From Nostoc sp. XA010 (GTDB taxonomy: Bacteria; Cyanobacteriota; Cyanobacteriia; Cyanobacteriales; Nostocaceae): DNA of 64,000 bases. A program made the position numbers and the translations under genes. The stretch spans positions 62,001-126,000 of the forward strand of contig NZ_JAIVFX010000003.1 in the NCBI RefSeq assembly GCF_020829625.1, in the 5' to 3' direction. The notes under the pieces are model-generated. The model was given only the letters and a program-made list of their open reading frames with translations. It made no database searches and had not been told where the DNA came from. Positions 18,471-29,852 of the stretch are shown one piece after another; position 1 is the first letter of the stretch, and each line of letters opens with the position of its first letter.

Positions 18471-19121
18471 TCATAGCTTTTCAAGACGCGGATTAAAACT
18501 AGCTCCGGTTTTCCCAGTCACAACCCACAAAATTGATCGCCCACAATCTCGCAACACCCGCACCAAGGTTTCTGACTTGTCTGCTTGCGAAGGAACCTCC
18601 ACAGGTGTAACTGCAACCCCGTGACTACCGAGAACGATCGCGGCGATCGCTCTTGCCCTTGTCATGTGATAATTGGATGTAATTAGATAAATATGCTGTA
18701 ACTTCTGCCTGACAAAATTTTCTACCAAAGTTGTAAAATTAGTCACAGTATCGGTTGCTCTAGCATCTAAGTGTAACCGCTGATTTGGAACGTCAAATTG
18801 TTGGAAAATACGGCGATTAACATCTAGATTCCAAGCATAATCAGAAACCCAAATATCTACATTAGTGTGAGATTGCCAAAATCGGGCAGCAAACTCCATT
18901 CTTTCGGAAGCACCCCCTAAGACTAAAATAGCCTGGGGTATTGGGGCTTGATGGAGTGCAACAGCTATTCTTACAGGAATAATATTAGCGAAGAAAAAGG
19001 CGATCGCAAAAACGATCATTACCAATATTTTTTGGGTATTGAAACTCAAAAGTATGCTGCTACTGCTACCTACTACGAAACCAGGAATCAAGCTGAGAAA
19101 TTTACGTCGCCCCTTCGGCAT
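18471..19121 (-). CDS. YdcF/SanA-like DUF218 membrane protein
   Basis: A DUF218 domain follows an N-terminal hydrophobic segment ('ILVMIVFAIAFFFANIIPV'). The domain shows 'AILVLGGASERMEFA', 'ARATDTVTNFTTLV' and 'LITSNYHMTRARAIA', the conserved blocks of the family; the C-terminal part faces the periplasm. DUF218 proteins are tied to envelope or exopolysaccharide functions but have no settled reaction. The protein is short (216 residues) yet has the full core. It converges with the uronate epimerase gene, 16 bases away. Confidence 0.8.
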   Translation of the reverse strand: MPKGRRKFLSLIPGFVVGSSSSILLSFNTQKILVMIVFAIAFFFANIIPVRIAVALHQAPIPQAILVLGGASERMEFAARFWQSHTNVDIWVSDYAWNLDVNRRIFQQFDVPNQRLHLDARATDTVTNFTTLVENFVRQKLQHIYLITSNYHMTRARAIAAIVLGSHGVAVTPVEVPSQADKSETLVRVLRDCGRSILWVVTGKTGASFNPRLEKL

Positions 19122-19149
19122 AAAATGTCAAATTTAAAAACAGGGTTAA

Positions 19150-19680
19150 TTAAATGTCGCATTGATTAGTTTGACAATATTTGGCATTATCTATAAATCC
19201 CTGCAACTTATTCAAGGGAATTATCTGCAATGCTGACCCACCCTGCACCTCAGCAGCGATGTAAGCAAACTTTTGTCCGCGATAATACTGGTCACGTCCA
19301 ACTTTGCTGATATATCGGGACTTCTGGAAATCATTAGCAATATTAGAATTATAAATATTTTGTAACAATTTCACCGCATTGGCATTTTTTGTGGTGAATT
19401 TGAGGCGTTTATCACCACTAACGGTTATGCCTTCTTTAGTCACTGTCCCATTTTGAGAAGTGACATCAGCATAAAAGTATAATTTTCCCTTTGTACCCTC
19501 GTAGCCGTGGGCTTCGCTGTTGTATCTCAGGGTTGGTAGTTGAGGTCTGGTCTTTGCCCACTTCACAACGGTGCTGATGTTTTGTTCTGGAAGCGCATTT
19601 GCCGGAGTCACAGCCAAAATAACTGCGATCGCAGACAGTGTAGCATTGAATAAATAGTTAAATTTACAACTTTTGCTCAT
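19150..19680 (-). CDS. Hypothetical exported protein
   Basis: A 176-residue protein with a clear Sec signal peptide: positive start, hydrophobic core 'LFNATLSAIAVILAVTPANA' and a probable cut after ANA near residue 29. The mature part is beta-rich and basic, with no family I recognise. Two cysteines sit near the C-terminus ('YCQTNQCDI') and may form a disulfide. It lies 28 bases upstream of the DUF218 gene on the same strand and may be co-transcribed. Function unknown. Confidence 0.7.
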   Translation of the reverse strand: MSKSCKFNYLFNATLSAIAVILAVTPANALPEQNISTVVKWAKTRPQLPTLRYNSEAHGYEGTKGKLYFYADVTSQNGTVTKEGITVSGDKRLKFTTKNANAVKLLQNIYNSNIANDFQKSRYISKVGRDQYYRGQKFAYIAAEVQGGSALQIIPLNKLQGFIDNAKYCQTNQCDI

Positions 19681-23490
<3,810 letters not shown>

Positions 23491-23885
23491 ATACCCCGGT
23501 AGTGTACAAGTGGCTGAATAGGGAATAGGGAATAGGGTACAGATTATTAACTGCCCTCTGCTCCCTTCCCCCTGCCCCCTTTGTAACCTTTCGTAATATT
23601 GCTCTCAGATTAGGGCTAAAACCCGAGATTCTGAAAGACAATATTACAAAGTGTTAAGAGCAGTAATAAATGCTCAACAGAATGCCGGAAAATGTTTTGC
23701 GGAAGGTAACTGAGTTTCAAAGCTTGTTTACTTGTGTTGACTCAAAAAAACTCGTAATTTATTAGCCGTAACAGTTATTAAACTGTTGTATCTAAAAGAA
23801 CGAGAAAAGAAACTCAGTGAACCGAATTTAAGTCGCACTAGTTTAATCAAATCCTGCTTTCATTCGTATTTGGAGGAATCCATTA
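23491..23885. promoter_or_regulatory. apcE-apcA intergenic region with low-complexity DNA and hairpin
   Basis: The first part holds a low-complexity repeat (GGGAATA units followed by a C-rich CCTGCCCCC tract). Next comes an imperfect inverted repeat at 23,593-23,647. The remaining 240 bases lead to a strong ribosome-binding site (GGAGGA, 23,872-23,877) nine bases before apcA. A separate strong promoter for apcA is expected here because ApcA/ApcB are needed in large molar excess over ApcE. Confidence 0.5.
23593..23647. repeat. Imperfect inverted repeat between apcE and apcA
   Basis: Outer arms GTAATATTG (23,593-23,601) and CAATATTAC (23,639-23,647) are perfect complements; inside, TCAGA/TCTGA and GGG/CCC also pair around a CTAAAA loop. 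It could end or slow apcE read-through, or be a dispersed hairpin element. It has no T-tract. Confidence 0.6.
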
Positions 23886-24371
23886 ATGAGTATCGTCACG
23901 AAAGCTATCGTGAATGCTGATGCAGAAGCTCGCTACCTCAGCCCTGGTGAATTGGATCGGATCAAATCCTTTGTTGCTAGTGGTGAGCGCCGTGTGCGGA
24001 TTGCTCAAGTTTTGACAGAAAATCGCGAACGTTTGGTTAAGCAAGCTGGCGATCAACTGTTCCAAAAGCGTCCTGATGTTGTGTCTCCTGGTGGTAACGC
24101 TTACGGTCAAGAATTGACTGCTACTTGTCTGCGTGACCTAGATTATTACCTCCGCCTCGTTACCTACGGTATCGTTGCTGGTGATGTTACCCCCATCGAA
24201 GAAATTGGTGTTATCGGTGTCCGTGAAATGTACAAGTCTTTAGGAACTCCTATCGATGGTGTTGCTGAGGGTATTCGTGGACTGAAGAATGTAGCTACTA
24301 CATTGATGTCTGGTGATGATGCTGCTGAAGCTGGTAGTTACTTCGACTACTTAGTTGGTGCCCTGCTATAA
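23886..24371 (+). CDS. apcA: Allophycocyanin alpha subunit
   Basis: Globin-like phycobiliprotein of the phycobilisome core. Length 161 residues is standard. The phycocyanobilin attachment cysteine is Cys81 in '[14 protein letters not shown]'. The N-terminal '[17 protein letters not shown]' and '[12 protein letters not shown]' helices match the alpha chain. A strong GGAGGA site precedes the ATG. It pairs with ApcB from the next gene to form the heterodimer that builds core trimers. Confidence 0.98.
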   Translation: MSIVTKAIVNADAEARYLSPGELDRIKSFVASGERRVRIAQVLTENRERLVKQAGDQLFQKRPDVVSPGGNAYGQELTATCLRDLDYYLRLVTYGIVAGDVTPIEEIGVIGVREMYKSLGTPIDGVAEGIRGLKNVATTLMSGDDAAEAGSYFDYLVGALL

Positions 24372-24436
24372 GGTGATGCTGTTTCTCTGCCGAAACAGAA
24401 GTATTGCAATACGGTTGGAAATAAGGAATTAACAAC

Positions 24437-24925
24437 ATGGCTCAAGACGCAATTACCGCTGTAATTAACTCCGCAGACGTTCAAGGTAAATACTTAGACT
24501 CTTCTGCTTTACAAAAGCTAAAAGGCTACTTCGCCACTGGCGAACTGCGAGTACGTGCTGCTAGCACCATCAGCGCTAACGCTGCTGCGATCGTTAAAGA
24601 AGCTGTAGCAAAATCTTTGCTATACTCTGACATCACCCGTCCCGGCGGCAACATGTATACCACCCGCCGCTATGCTGCTTGCATCCGTGATTTGGACTAC
24701 TACCTCCGCTATGCCACCTACGCTATGTTAGCTGGCGATCCTTCCATTTTGGATGAGCGTGTATTAAATGGCTTGAAGGAAACCTACAACTCTTTAGGAG
24801 TTCCCGTTGGTGCTACCGTGCAAGCTATCCAAGCAATCAAGGAAGTAACCGCTAGTTTGGTTGGTTCTGATGCTGGTAAGGAAATGGGTGTTTACTTAGA
24901 CTATATCTCTTCTGGCTTAAGCTAA
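24437..24925 (+). CDS. apcB: Allophycocyanin beta subunit
   Basis: Beta chain of allophycocyanin, 162 residues. The bilin cysteine is Cys82 in '[15 protein letters not shown]'. Asn72 in 'RPGGNMYTT' is the conserved residue that becomes N-methylasparagine in phycobiliprotein beta chains. It begins 65 bases after apcA and shares its transcript. The downstream intergenic segment folds into a large stem-loop that probably protects or ends most apcAB messages. Confidence 0.98.
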   Translation: MAQDAITAVINSADVQGKYLDSSALQKLKGYFATGELRVRAASTISANAAAIVKEAVAKSLLYSDITRPGGNMYTTRRYAACIRDLDYYLRYATYAMLAGDPSILDERVLNGLKETYNSLGVPVGATVQAIQAIKEVTASLVGSDAGKEMGVYLDYISSGLS

Positions 24926-24964
24926 GAATTAGTTTGCGCTTAAGAATTTAGGTGCGACTTTATT

Positions 24965-25071
24965 AAGGTCTGGAAATCAGCCGTGAGTGCTAGAACGTTA
25001 TATTGCTTATCTTGGTAAATTATCACTGATGAGTGTTAGTGGTCTAGTATTGATGTTTGATTTCCAGCCTT
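24965..25071 (+). promoter_or_regulatory. Large nested stem-loop in the apcB-apcC intercistronic region
   Basis: The outer stem is 24,965-24,979 with 25,058-25,071: AAGG-T-CTGGAAATCA against TGATTTCCAGCCTT, 14 pairs with one bulged T. Inside are a nested CTAGA (24,990-24,994)/TCTAG (25,043-25,047) helix and a small CACT-GATG-AGTG hairpin at 25,024-25,035. No T-run follows directly, so it looks like an attenuating or mRNA-stabilising structure rather than a full terminator. It lies 40 bases past apcB and 78 before apcC. That suits the lower need for the ApcC linker. Confidence 0.65.
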
Positions 25072-25148
25072 TGAATAATTAAAAGATTTGCACTCAACAT
25101 TTTGAGATAAAAAAAGTTTTCACAAAGTTTACAGGAGATTTTCAAAAC

Positions 25149-25355
25149 ATGTCCCGTTTGTTTAAAATTACTGCTCTAGTTCCCAGTCAAACCAGAATTC
25201 GTACCCAACGCGAACTCCAAAATACTTATTTTACTAAGCTAGTTCCTTATGAGAACTGGTTCCGCGAACAGCAACGCATTCAAAAAGCAGGCGGCACAAT
25301 CATCAAGGTAGAACTGGCAACTGGTAAGCAAGGTACTAATGCTGGCTTGTCGTAA
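25149..25355 (+). CDS. apcC: Phycobilisome core linker ApcC (L-C, about 7.8 kDa)
   Basis: Small CpcD-type linker that caps allophycocyanin trimers in core cylinders. The 68-residue sequence begins 'MSRLFKITALVPSQTRIRTQ' and has the family's 'YFTKLVPYENWFREQQRI' core. A ribosome-binding AGGAG lies before the ATG. It is the last gene of the apc operon and is followed 35 bases later by a strong terminator. Confidence 0.97.
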   Translation: MSRLFKITALVPSQTRIRTQRELQNTYFTKLVPYENWFREQQRIQKAGGTIIKVELATGKQGTNAGLS

Positions 25356-25390
25356 TTACTGTAGATAAAACATTATTTTAGAGAATTGGT

Positions 25391-25418
25391 AAGAGGTCAG
25401 TAAAGACCTCTTTTTTTT
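25391..25418 (+). terminator. Rho-independent terminator of the apc operon
   Basis: AAGAGGTC, six-base loop AGTAAA, GACCTCTT, then a continuous T-run. It is a textbook intrinsic terminator 35 bases after the apcC stop codon. Confidence 0.92.
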
Positions 25419-25677
25419 GCTGCTTGTATTTTTGAAAATTAAAGTAGCAAAATACTGGGGAAAACGAATAAGTGAAAATACGGTTGTAATAATGAGTATT
25501 TTTAGTATTAAAATGCGAACAGTTTTCCCAATTTTTTGGGCTTTTAAAGCTGTAATAAAACATTTGAAGGTTTAACTACAGAAAATCTTGTGATTTAAAT
25601 AACCCTTTAGGGAATCAGTTGTCAAGTTTCACTAAAATTCACAAAGCAAAATTAGGTACAGTCATGAGGAGCCTTCC
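25419..25677. other. Intergenic region before the H-NOX gene
   Basis: About 260 AT-rich bases holding the presumed promoter of the H-NOX/kinase pair; a GAGGAG ribosome-binding site lies about eight bases before the H-NOX ATG. The ORF on the opposite strand here has no coding character. Confidence 0.4.
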
Positions 25678-26229
25678 ATGTACGGATTAGTAAATAAAGC
25701 AATTCAAGACATGGTATGCAGTCGCTTTGGCGAAGAGACTTGGAAAGAAATTAAGCACAAAGCAGAGGTGGACATAGATGTTTTTCTCAATATGGAAGGC
25801 TATCCCGATGACATCACCCACAAGCTCATCAAAGCTGCTAGTGTCGTTCTGAGTTTATCTACCCAACAAATTATGCAAGCTTTTGGAGAATTCTGGGTTC
25901 ATTACACAGCCCAAGAAGGCTACGGCGAAATGATGGATATGAGTGGAGATACACTACCTGAATTTTTAGAAAACCTTGATAATCTTCATGCTCGTGTGGG
26001 AGTTAGCTTTCCCAACCTCCAGCCCCCATCATTTGAGTGTACTGATATGAAAGAAAATTCTTTGAGCTTACATTATCGCTCTGACAGAGAAGGGCTAACG
26101 CCAATGATTCTTGGACTAGTTCAGGGATTGGGAAACAGGTTTGATACAGAAGTTGATATTACTCAAACCCAGAATCGGGATGAGGGTGCTGAACATGATG
26201 AATTTTTAGTGATTTATAAACCAAATTGA
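25678..26229 (+). CDS. H-NOX haem nitric oxide/oxygen binding sensor protein
   Basis: Stand-alone H-NOX domain, 183 residues, binding haem b and sensing NO (or CO/O2) in the cytoplasm. The proximal haem ligand is His104 ('NLHARVG') and the propionate-clamping YxSxR motif is Tyr133-Ser135-Arg137 ('HYRSDR'). Trp73 in the distal pocket region and no obvious distal tyrosine argue for an NO sensor that excludes O2, by analogy with characterised Nostoc H-NOX. It is seven bases from the HNOBA kinase gene, the usual bacterial partner, whose autophosphorylation it is expected to control. Confidence 0.95.
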   Translation: MYGLVNKAIQDMVCSRFGEETWKEIKHKAEVDIDVFLNMEGYPDDITHKLIKAASVVLSLSTQQIMQAFGEFWVHYTAQEGYGEMMDMSGDTLPEFLENLDNLHARVGVSFPNLQPPSFECTDMKENSLSLHYRSDREGLTPMILGLVQGLGNRFDTEVDITQTQNRDEGAEHDEFLVIYKPN

Positions 26230-26236
26230 GTGTAGC

Positions 26237-27718
26237 ATGGCTTCTCCTCACCTTACGCTTTCGTCAGAGCTTCTGGCGAAAGCTTTTCCCTTCCACTTTG
26301 CCTTTAGCCGTAATCGAGAAATTGTACAAGCTGGTGATGTCTTAGGGCGCATTAGTCCTGAACCACTAGTTGGTAAATTGATTGAGCAGCATTTCCAAAT
26401 AAATCGTCCAAAAATTTTGGTTGATTTTGATGCTATTAGTAAACAGTCTCGTGCACTGTTTATTTTAGAGTTTCTCCACAATGGAATGCAGCTCAAGGGT
26501 CAGATGATGTATCAACCAGAGCAGGAAGTTATATTTTTTCTAGGTTCTCCCTGGATTACAGATACAATTAGTCTGGCTCCTCTGGGTCTTAAACTCAAAG
26601 ACTTTGCGATTCACGACCCGATTGTTGATTTCCTATTTCTGCTGCAAGCCCAGAACACCGCTTTGGCTGATGCTAGAAACTTAACAAGCGAACTTAAACA
26701 GCAAAGGGCAGAACTACGGAGTGCATTGCAAATCAAGGAGAATCTAACGGCAATTGCTGAGGCTCAGGCTAAAAAATTGGAAAAATCTCTCCAGGAGCTA
26801 CAGCAAACTCAAGCCCAACTAGTTCAGGCTGAGAAAATGTCTAGTTTGGGACAGTTAGTTGCTGGAATTGCTCACGAAATTAACAACCCGGTTAACTTTA
26901 TTTACGGGAATTTAAAATATGCAAAAGTTTATACACAGTCTCTGTTAAAACTTGTGCATCTTTACCAGCAGTTTTATGCTAATCCTGTATTAGAAATTCA
27001 AGAATATACTGAGGAAATTGAGTTAGACTTTTTACTAAATGATTTACCCAAAATCCTAAGTTCGATGCAAGTAGGAGCTGAAAGGATCTCTGAAATTGTC
27101 TTGTCTCTTCGGAATTTCTCTCGTCTTGATGAAGCGGAGAAGAAAACTGTTGATATTCACCAGGGACTGGATAGTACTTTGCTGATTTTACAGAATCGGT
27201 TTAAGAATAACATTGATCATCCTGGGATCAAAGTGGTCAAAAATTATGGAAACTTGCCTTTAGTCGATTGCTACGCTGGCCAACTCAATCAAGTATTCAT
27301 GAATATTATCAGTAATGCCATCGATGCGCTCGAAAACTATAACGATAAACGAACGATCGCAGATATTCACGCTAATCCTAATAAAATTACAATTACTACG
27401 CAAATCATCGAAACGAAGTGTGTTATCCGAATTGCTGATAATGGGTCAGGAATGACAGAAGTAGTTAAGGAACGATTATTTGACCCATTTTTTACAACTA
27501 AGCCTGTAGGCAAGGGTACAGGATTAGGCTTATCAATTAGTTATCAAATTGTAGTTGAAAAACATAGGGGAACACTGAGATGTATATCAGAACCTGGACA
27601 AGGAACTGAGTTTTGGATTGAAATTCCCTTGTCTATAGACACAGAAGCAGTTAATTGCCTTAAATCATTAAGTCTTATGAATTATCAGGATTCAGCAATG
27701 CTTACAGTGAGGGAGTAA
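26237..27718 (+). CDS. HNOBA-domain sensor histidine kinase (H-NOX partner)
   Basis: Soluble histidine kinase of 493 residues. The N-terminal HNOBA domain (about 10-140, with 'KAFPFHFAFSRN' and 'FFLGSPWITD') docks the H-NOX protein. A coiled coil (about 140-200) joins it to a dimerisation/phosphoacceptor domain, with His213 in 'GIAHEINNP'. The ATPase domain shows 'NAIDAL', 'DNGSGM', 'FDPFFTTK' and 'GTGLGLSI' boxes. No receiver domain is fused and no response regulator gene lies next to it, so the output partner is elsewhere. Translation is probably coupled to H-NOX. Confidence 0.93.
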   Translation: MASPHLTLSSELLAKAFPFHFAFSRNREIVQAGDVLGRISPEPLVGKLIEQHFQINRPKILVDFDAISKQSRALFILEFLHNGMQLKGQMMYQPEQEVIFFLGSPWITDTISLAPLGLKLKDFAIHDPIVDFLFLLQAQNTALADARNLTSELKQQRAELRSALQIKENLTAIAEAQAKKLEKSLQELQQTQAQLVQAEKMSSLGQLVAGIAHEINNPVNFIYGNLKYAKVYTQSLLKLVHLYQQFYANPVLEIQEYTEEIELDFLLNDLPKILSSMQVGAERISEIVLSLRNFSRLDEAEKKTVDIHQGLDSTLLILQNRFKNNIDHPGIKVVKNYGNLPLVDCYAGQLNQVFMNIISNAIDALENYNDKRTIADIHANPNKITITTQIIETKCVIRIADNGSGMTEVVKERLFDPFFTTKPVGKGTGLGLSISYQIVVEKHRGTLRCISEPGQGTEFWIEIPLSIDTEAVNCLKSLSLMNYQDSAMLTVRE

Positions 27719-28132
27719 AACTCACCACTTTATTATTTTGACTCTCCGAACTTCTGAACTAAAGAAGCTTTAGATTCAGGATAACTCTAAATTACCATTT
27801 AAATTACTGTATCTGATGTATAAAATCGTGCTTTTTAATTTTAAATGCAGCGATCGCAAAAATTGATCGAGCGGTGTATTGAAGTTTACTATTTTAAGAT
27901 TTATGGTTGTAAAGCTTACTTATGAGTTATAAATTATGATTTAGAGCTAATTTGTAAACTCAAGGAAAGTACTCGTCTCGTAAGGATTTCAGGAATTTAA
28001 TTCAATAAAGTACTGATTAGCTGAAACTCAGACCTAGTAATGAGTTGAGTACTTTTAAGATTTTCTTTACGAATCAGCTCTTATGACTTTTACTGTTAAC
28101 TCCTAATTTCTAACTTTTTACCTGTACTGCTC
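27719..28132. other. Intergenic region before ftsW-like gene
   Basis: About 410 AT-rich bases with one HIP1-like GCGATCGC site. I see no ORF, hairpin terminator or repeat worth naming. Confidence 0.4.
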
Positions 28133-29335
28133 GTGAATCTACGCCGCCTGATTCCAATTTTTGATATTTCAGTCTCCAACTGGGCATTAGAAGCGCGGCT
28201 GTTGCGCTGGTTAACGTTGATTTGGCTGTTCGTCGGCTTGATCATGCTATTTTCAGCATCCTATCCTGTCGCTGATGGCAATCATGATGATGGGTTGTAC
28301 TACTTTAAGCGTCAACTGCTTTGGGTCTTAGTTTCCTTAATCGGATTCAATATTATTGTTAATTTGCCATTGCAGAAAATTTTGGGAGTATCCCATTGGT
28401 TTTTATTACTGTTTTTGACGTTAATTTTCATTACACTGATCCCAGGATTGGGAAAAAAGGCTTTTGACGCAGCGCGTTGGATTGCGATCGGACCCATTCC
28501 GATTCAACCCTCAGAATTAATTAAACCTTTTTTGGTGCTGCAAAGTGCGCGGCTTTTTGGTCAGTGGGAACGAATCAGTTGGCGGGTTCGCTTGGCTTGG
28601 TTGGGTATTTTCGGTCTAGTACTTTTAGGAATTCTTGCTCAACCTAACTTGAGTACAACAGCACTTTGCGGTATGACTATTTGGCTAATTGCTTTAGCAG
28701 CTGGTTTACCTTACAAGTACCTGGGAGGAACAGCAATTGGCGGAGTGATGTTGGCACTACTTAGTATTAGCATCAAAGAGTATCAGCGTAAGCGGGTGAT
28801 GTCATTCCTCAATCCTTGGGCGGATGCCACAGGAGATGGCTACCAGTTGGTGCAAAGCTTACTAGCTGTGGGTTCTGGTAAAACTTGGGGAGCTGGATTT
28901 GGGCTTTCTCAACAAAAGCTGTTTTATTTACCCATTCAGGATACTGATTTTATTTTTGCGGTGTTCGCTGAAGAGTTTGGCTTTGTTGGGAGTATGGTAT
29001 TGTTGGCACTTTTAGCTACATTCGCCACTCTTGGATTAATCGTGGCGCTGAAGGCTAAAAACACAGTACATCGATTGGTGGCGATCGGCGTGACGATTTT
29101 GATGGTAGGACAATCATTGCTTCATATTGGTGTTGCTACAGGTTCTCTACCGACTACTGGCTTACCTTTCCCCATGTTTAGTTATGGTGGTAATTCCATG
29201 ATTGCTAGCTTAATAGCTGCTGGGTTGCTGATTCGGGTAGCACGTGAGAGTAGCGAAGCTGAGGTAGTATCGTTGCAAAAACCCTTGTTGGAAAATGGCC
29301 GCAGACGCCGGGGTTTTCATAAAAATAGAAATTAA
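28133..29335 (+). CDS. ftsW: FtsW/RodA/SpoVE family peptidoglycan glycosyltransferase
   Basis: SEDS-family polytopic protein, 400 residues and about ten membrane helices, that polymerises lipid II glycan at the septum (FtsW) or side wall (RodA). The family blocks are present: 'GPIPIQPSELIKPFLVL', 'QPNLSTTALCGMTIWL', 'GDGYQLVQSLLAVGSG' and 'TGLPFPMFSYGGNSMIA'. The start is GTG at 28,133. FtsW is preferred over RodA because of the C-terminal segment and gene length, but the two are hard to separate by eye. It has no division-gene neighbours here. Confidence 0.85.
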   Translation: MNLRRLIPIFDISVSNWALEARLLRWLTLIWLFVGLIMLFSASYPVADGNHDDGLYYFKRQLLWVLVSLIGFNIIVNLPLQKILGVSHWFLLLFLTLIFITLIPGLGKKAFDAARWIAIGPIPIQPSELIKPFLVLQSARLFGQWERISWRVRLAWLGIFGLVLLGILAQPNLSTTALCGMTIWLIALAAGLPYKYLGGTAIGGVMLALLSISIKEYQRKRVMSFLNPWADATGDGYQLVQSLLAVGSGKTWGAGFGLSQQKLFYLPIQDTDFIFAVFAEEFGFVGSMVLLALLATFATLGLIVALKAKNTVHRLVAIGVTILMVGQSLLHIGVATGSLPTTGLPFPMFSYGGNSMIASLIAAGLLIRVARESSEAEVVSLQKPLLENGRRRRGFHKNRN

Positions 29336-29852
29336 GCTAACCAAAACGGCGTTGCAGGAATTAAATAGATTATAGAAGACCTAAAACAGTTATGAGTTGT
29401 GTCAAAGTTTACCAGTTACATACTTCATACCTTGACCGATATGAAGGCTAAAAAACGCAAGAATATATCTTGATACAATTAGGAAATATGACCATTGATT
29501 CGAGCAATTTAAAGACTTGATATCTACACAAGTTATATCAAAAGTAACCTATCCTGTCGAAGAATATTTAACGCTTTTGAATACTTACTCGGCACACATA
29601 AAATTAGATCAAGAAAAGAAAGAGTTTTTATTTTTGGGATTGAGACATTGCATAGAAAAGTTCTGAATTCTTCTTCAATGCTTTACAAAAACGTCAACTT
29701 GCTAGATGATAGCAACGAAAGGGAAAATAATTAGTAAATATACAGTATTTTTAGATAGTATTTTTAGCTATCGGTAGTTGTGTGAAAATCCTGTAATTAC
29801 GCAGCTAGAGTCGGTTTGAGTTTCCCTCATTACCTTAGCTCGAAGTAAAGAA
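29336..29852. other. Intergenic region with a methyltransferase remnant
   Basis: About 520 bases between ftsW and the large secreted-protein gene. It contains a 55-codon scrap resembling a methyltransferase C-terminus (listed separately); the rest is AT-rich and unremarkable. Confidence 0.4.
29499..29666 (+). pseudogene. C-terminal fragment of a SAM-dependent methyltransferase
   Basis: A frame without a start codon reads 'FEQFKDLISTQVISKVTYPV' then 'EEYLTLLNTYSAHIKLD' and stops at 29,664-29,666. This closely resembles the C-terminal helices of class I methyltransferases common in cyanobacteria, where 'Y..EEYL.LL.TYS' is typical. The SAM-binding domain is missing and a stop codon precedes the fragment. 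It is best read as a decayed gene tail. Confidence 0.45.

Noticed and set aside
956..19121. The exopolysaccharide locus as a transferred genomic island
   Set aside because: No flanking tRNA, integrase or direct repeats were seen. Only the polymerase gene is clearly more AT-rich, which is normal for such membrane proteins.
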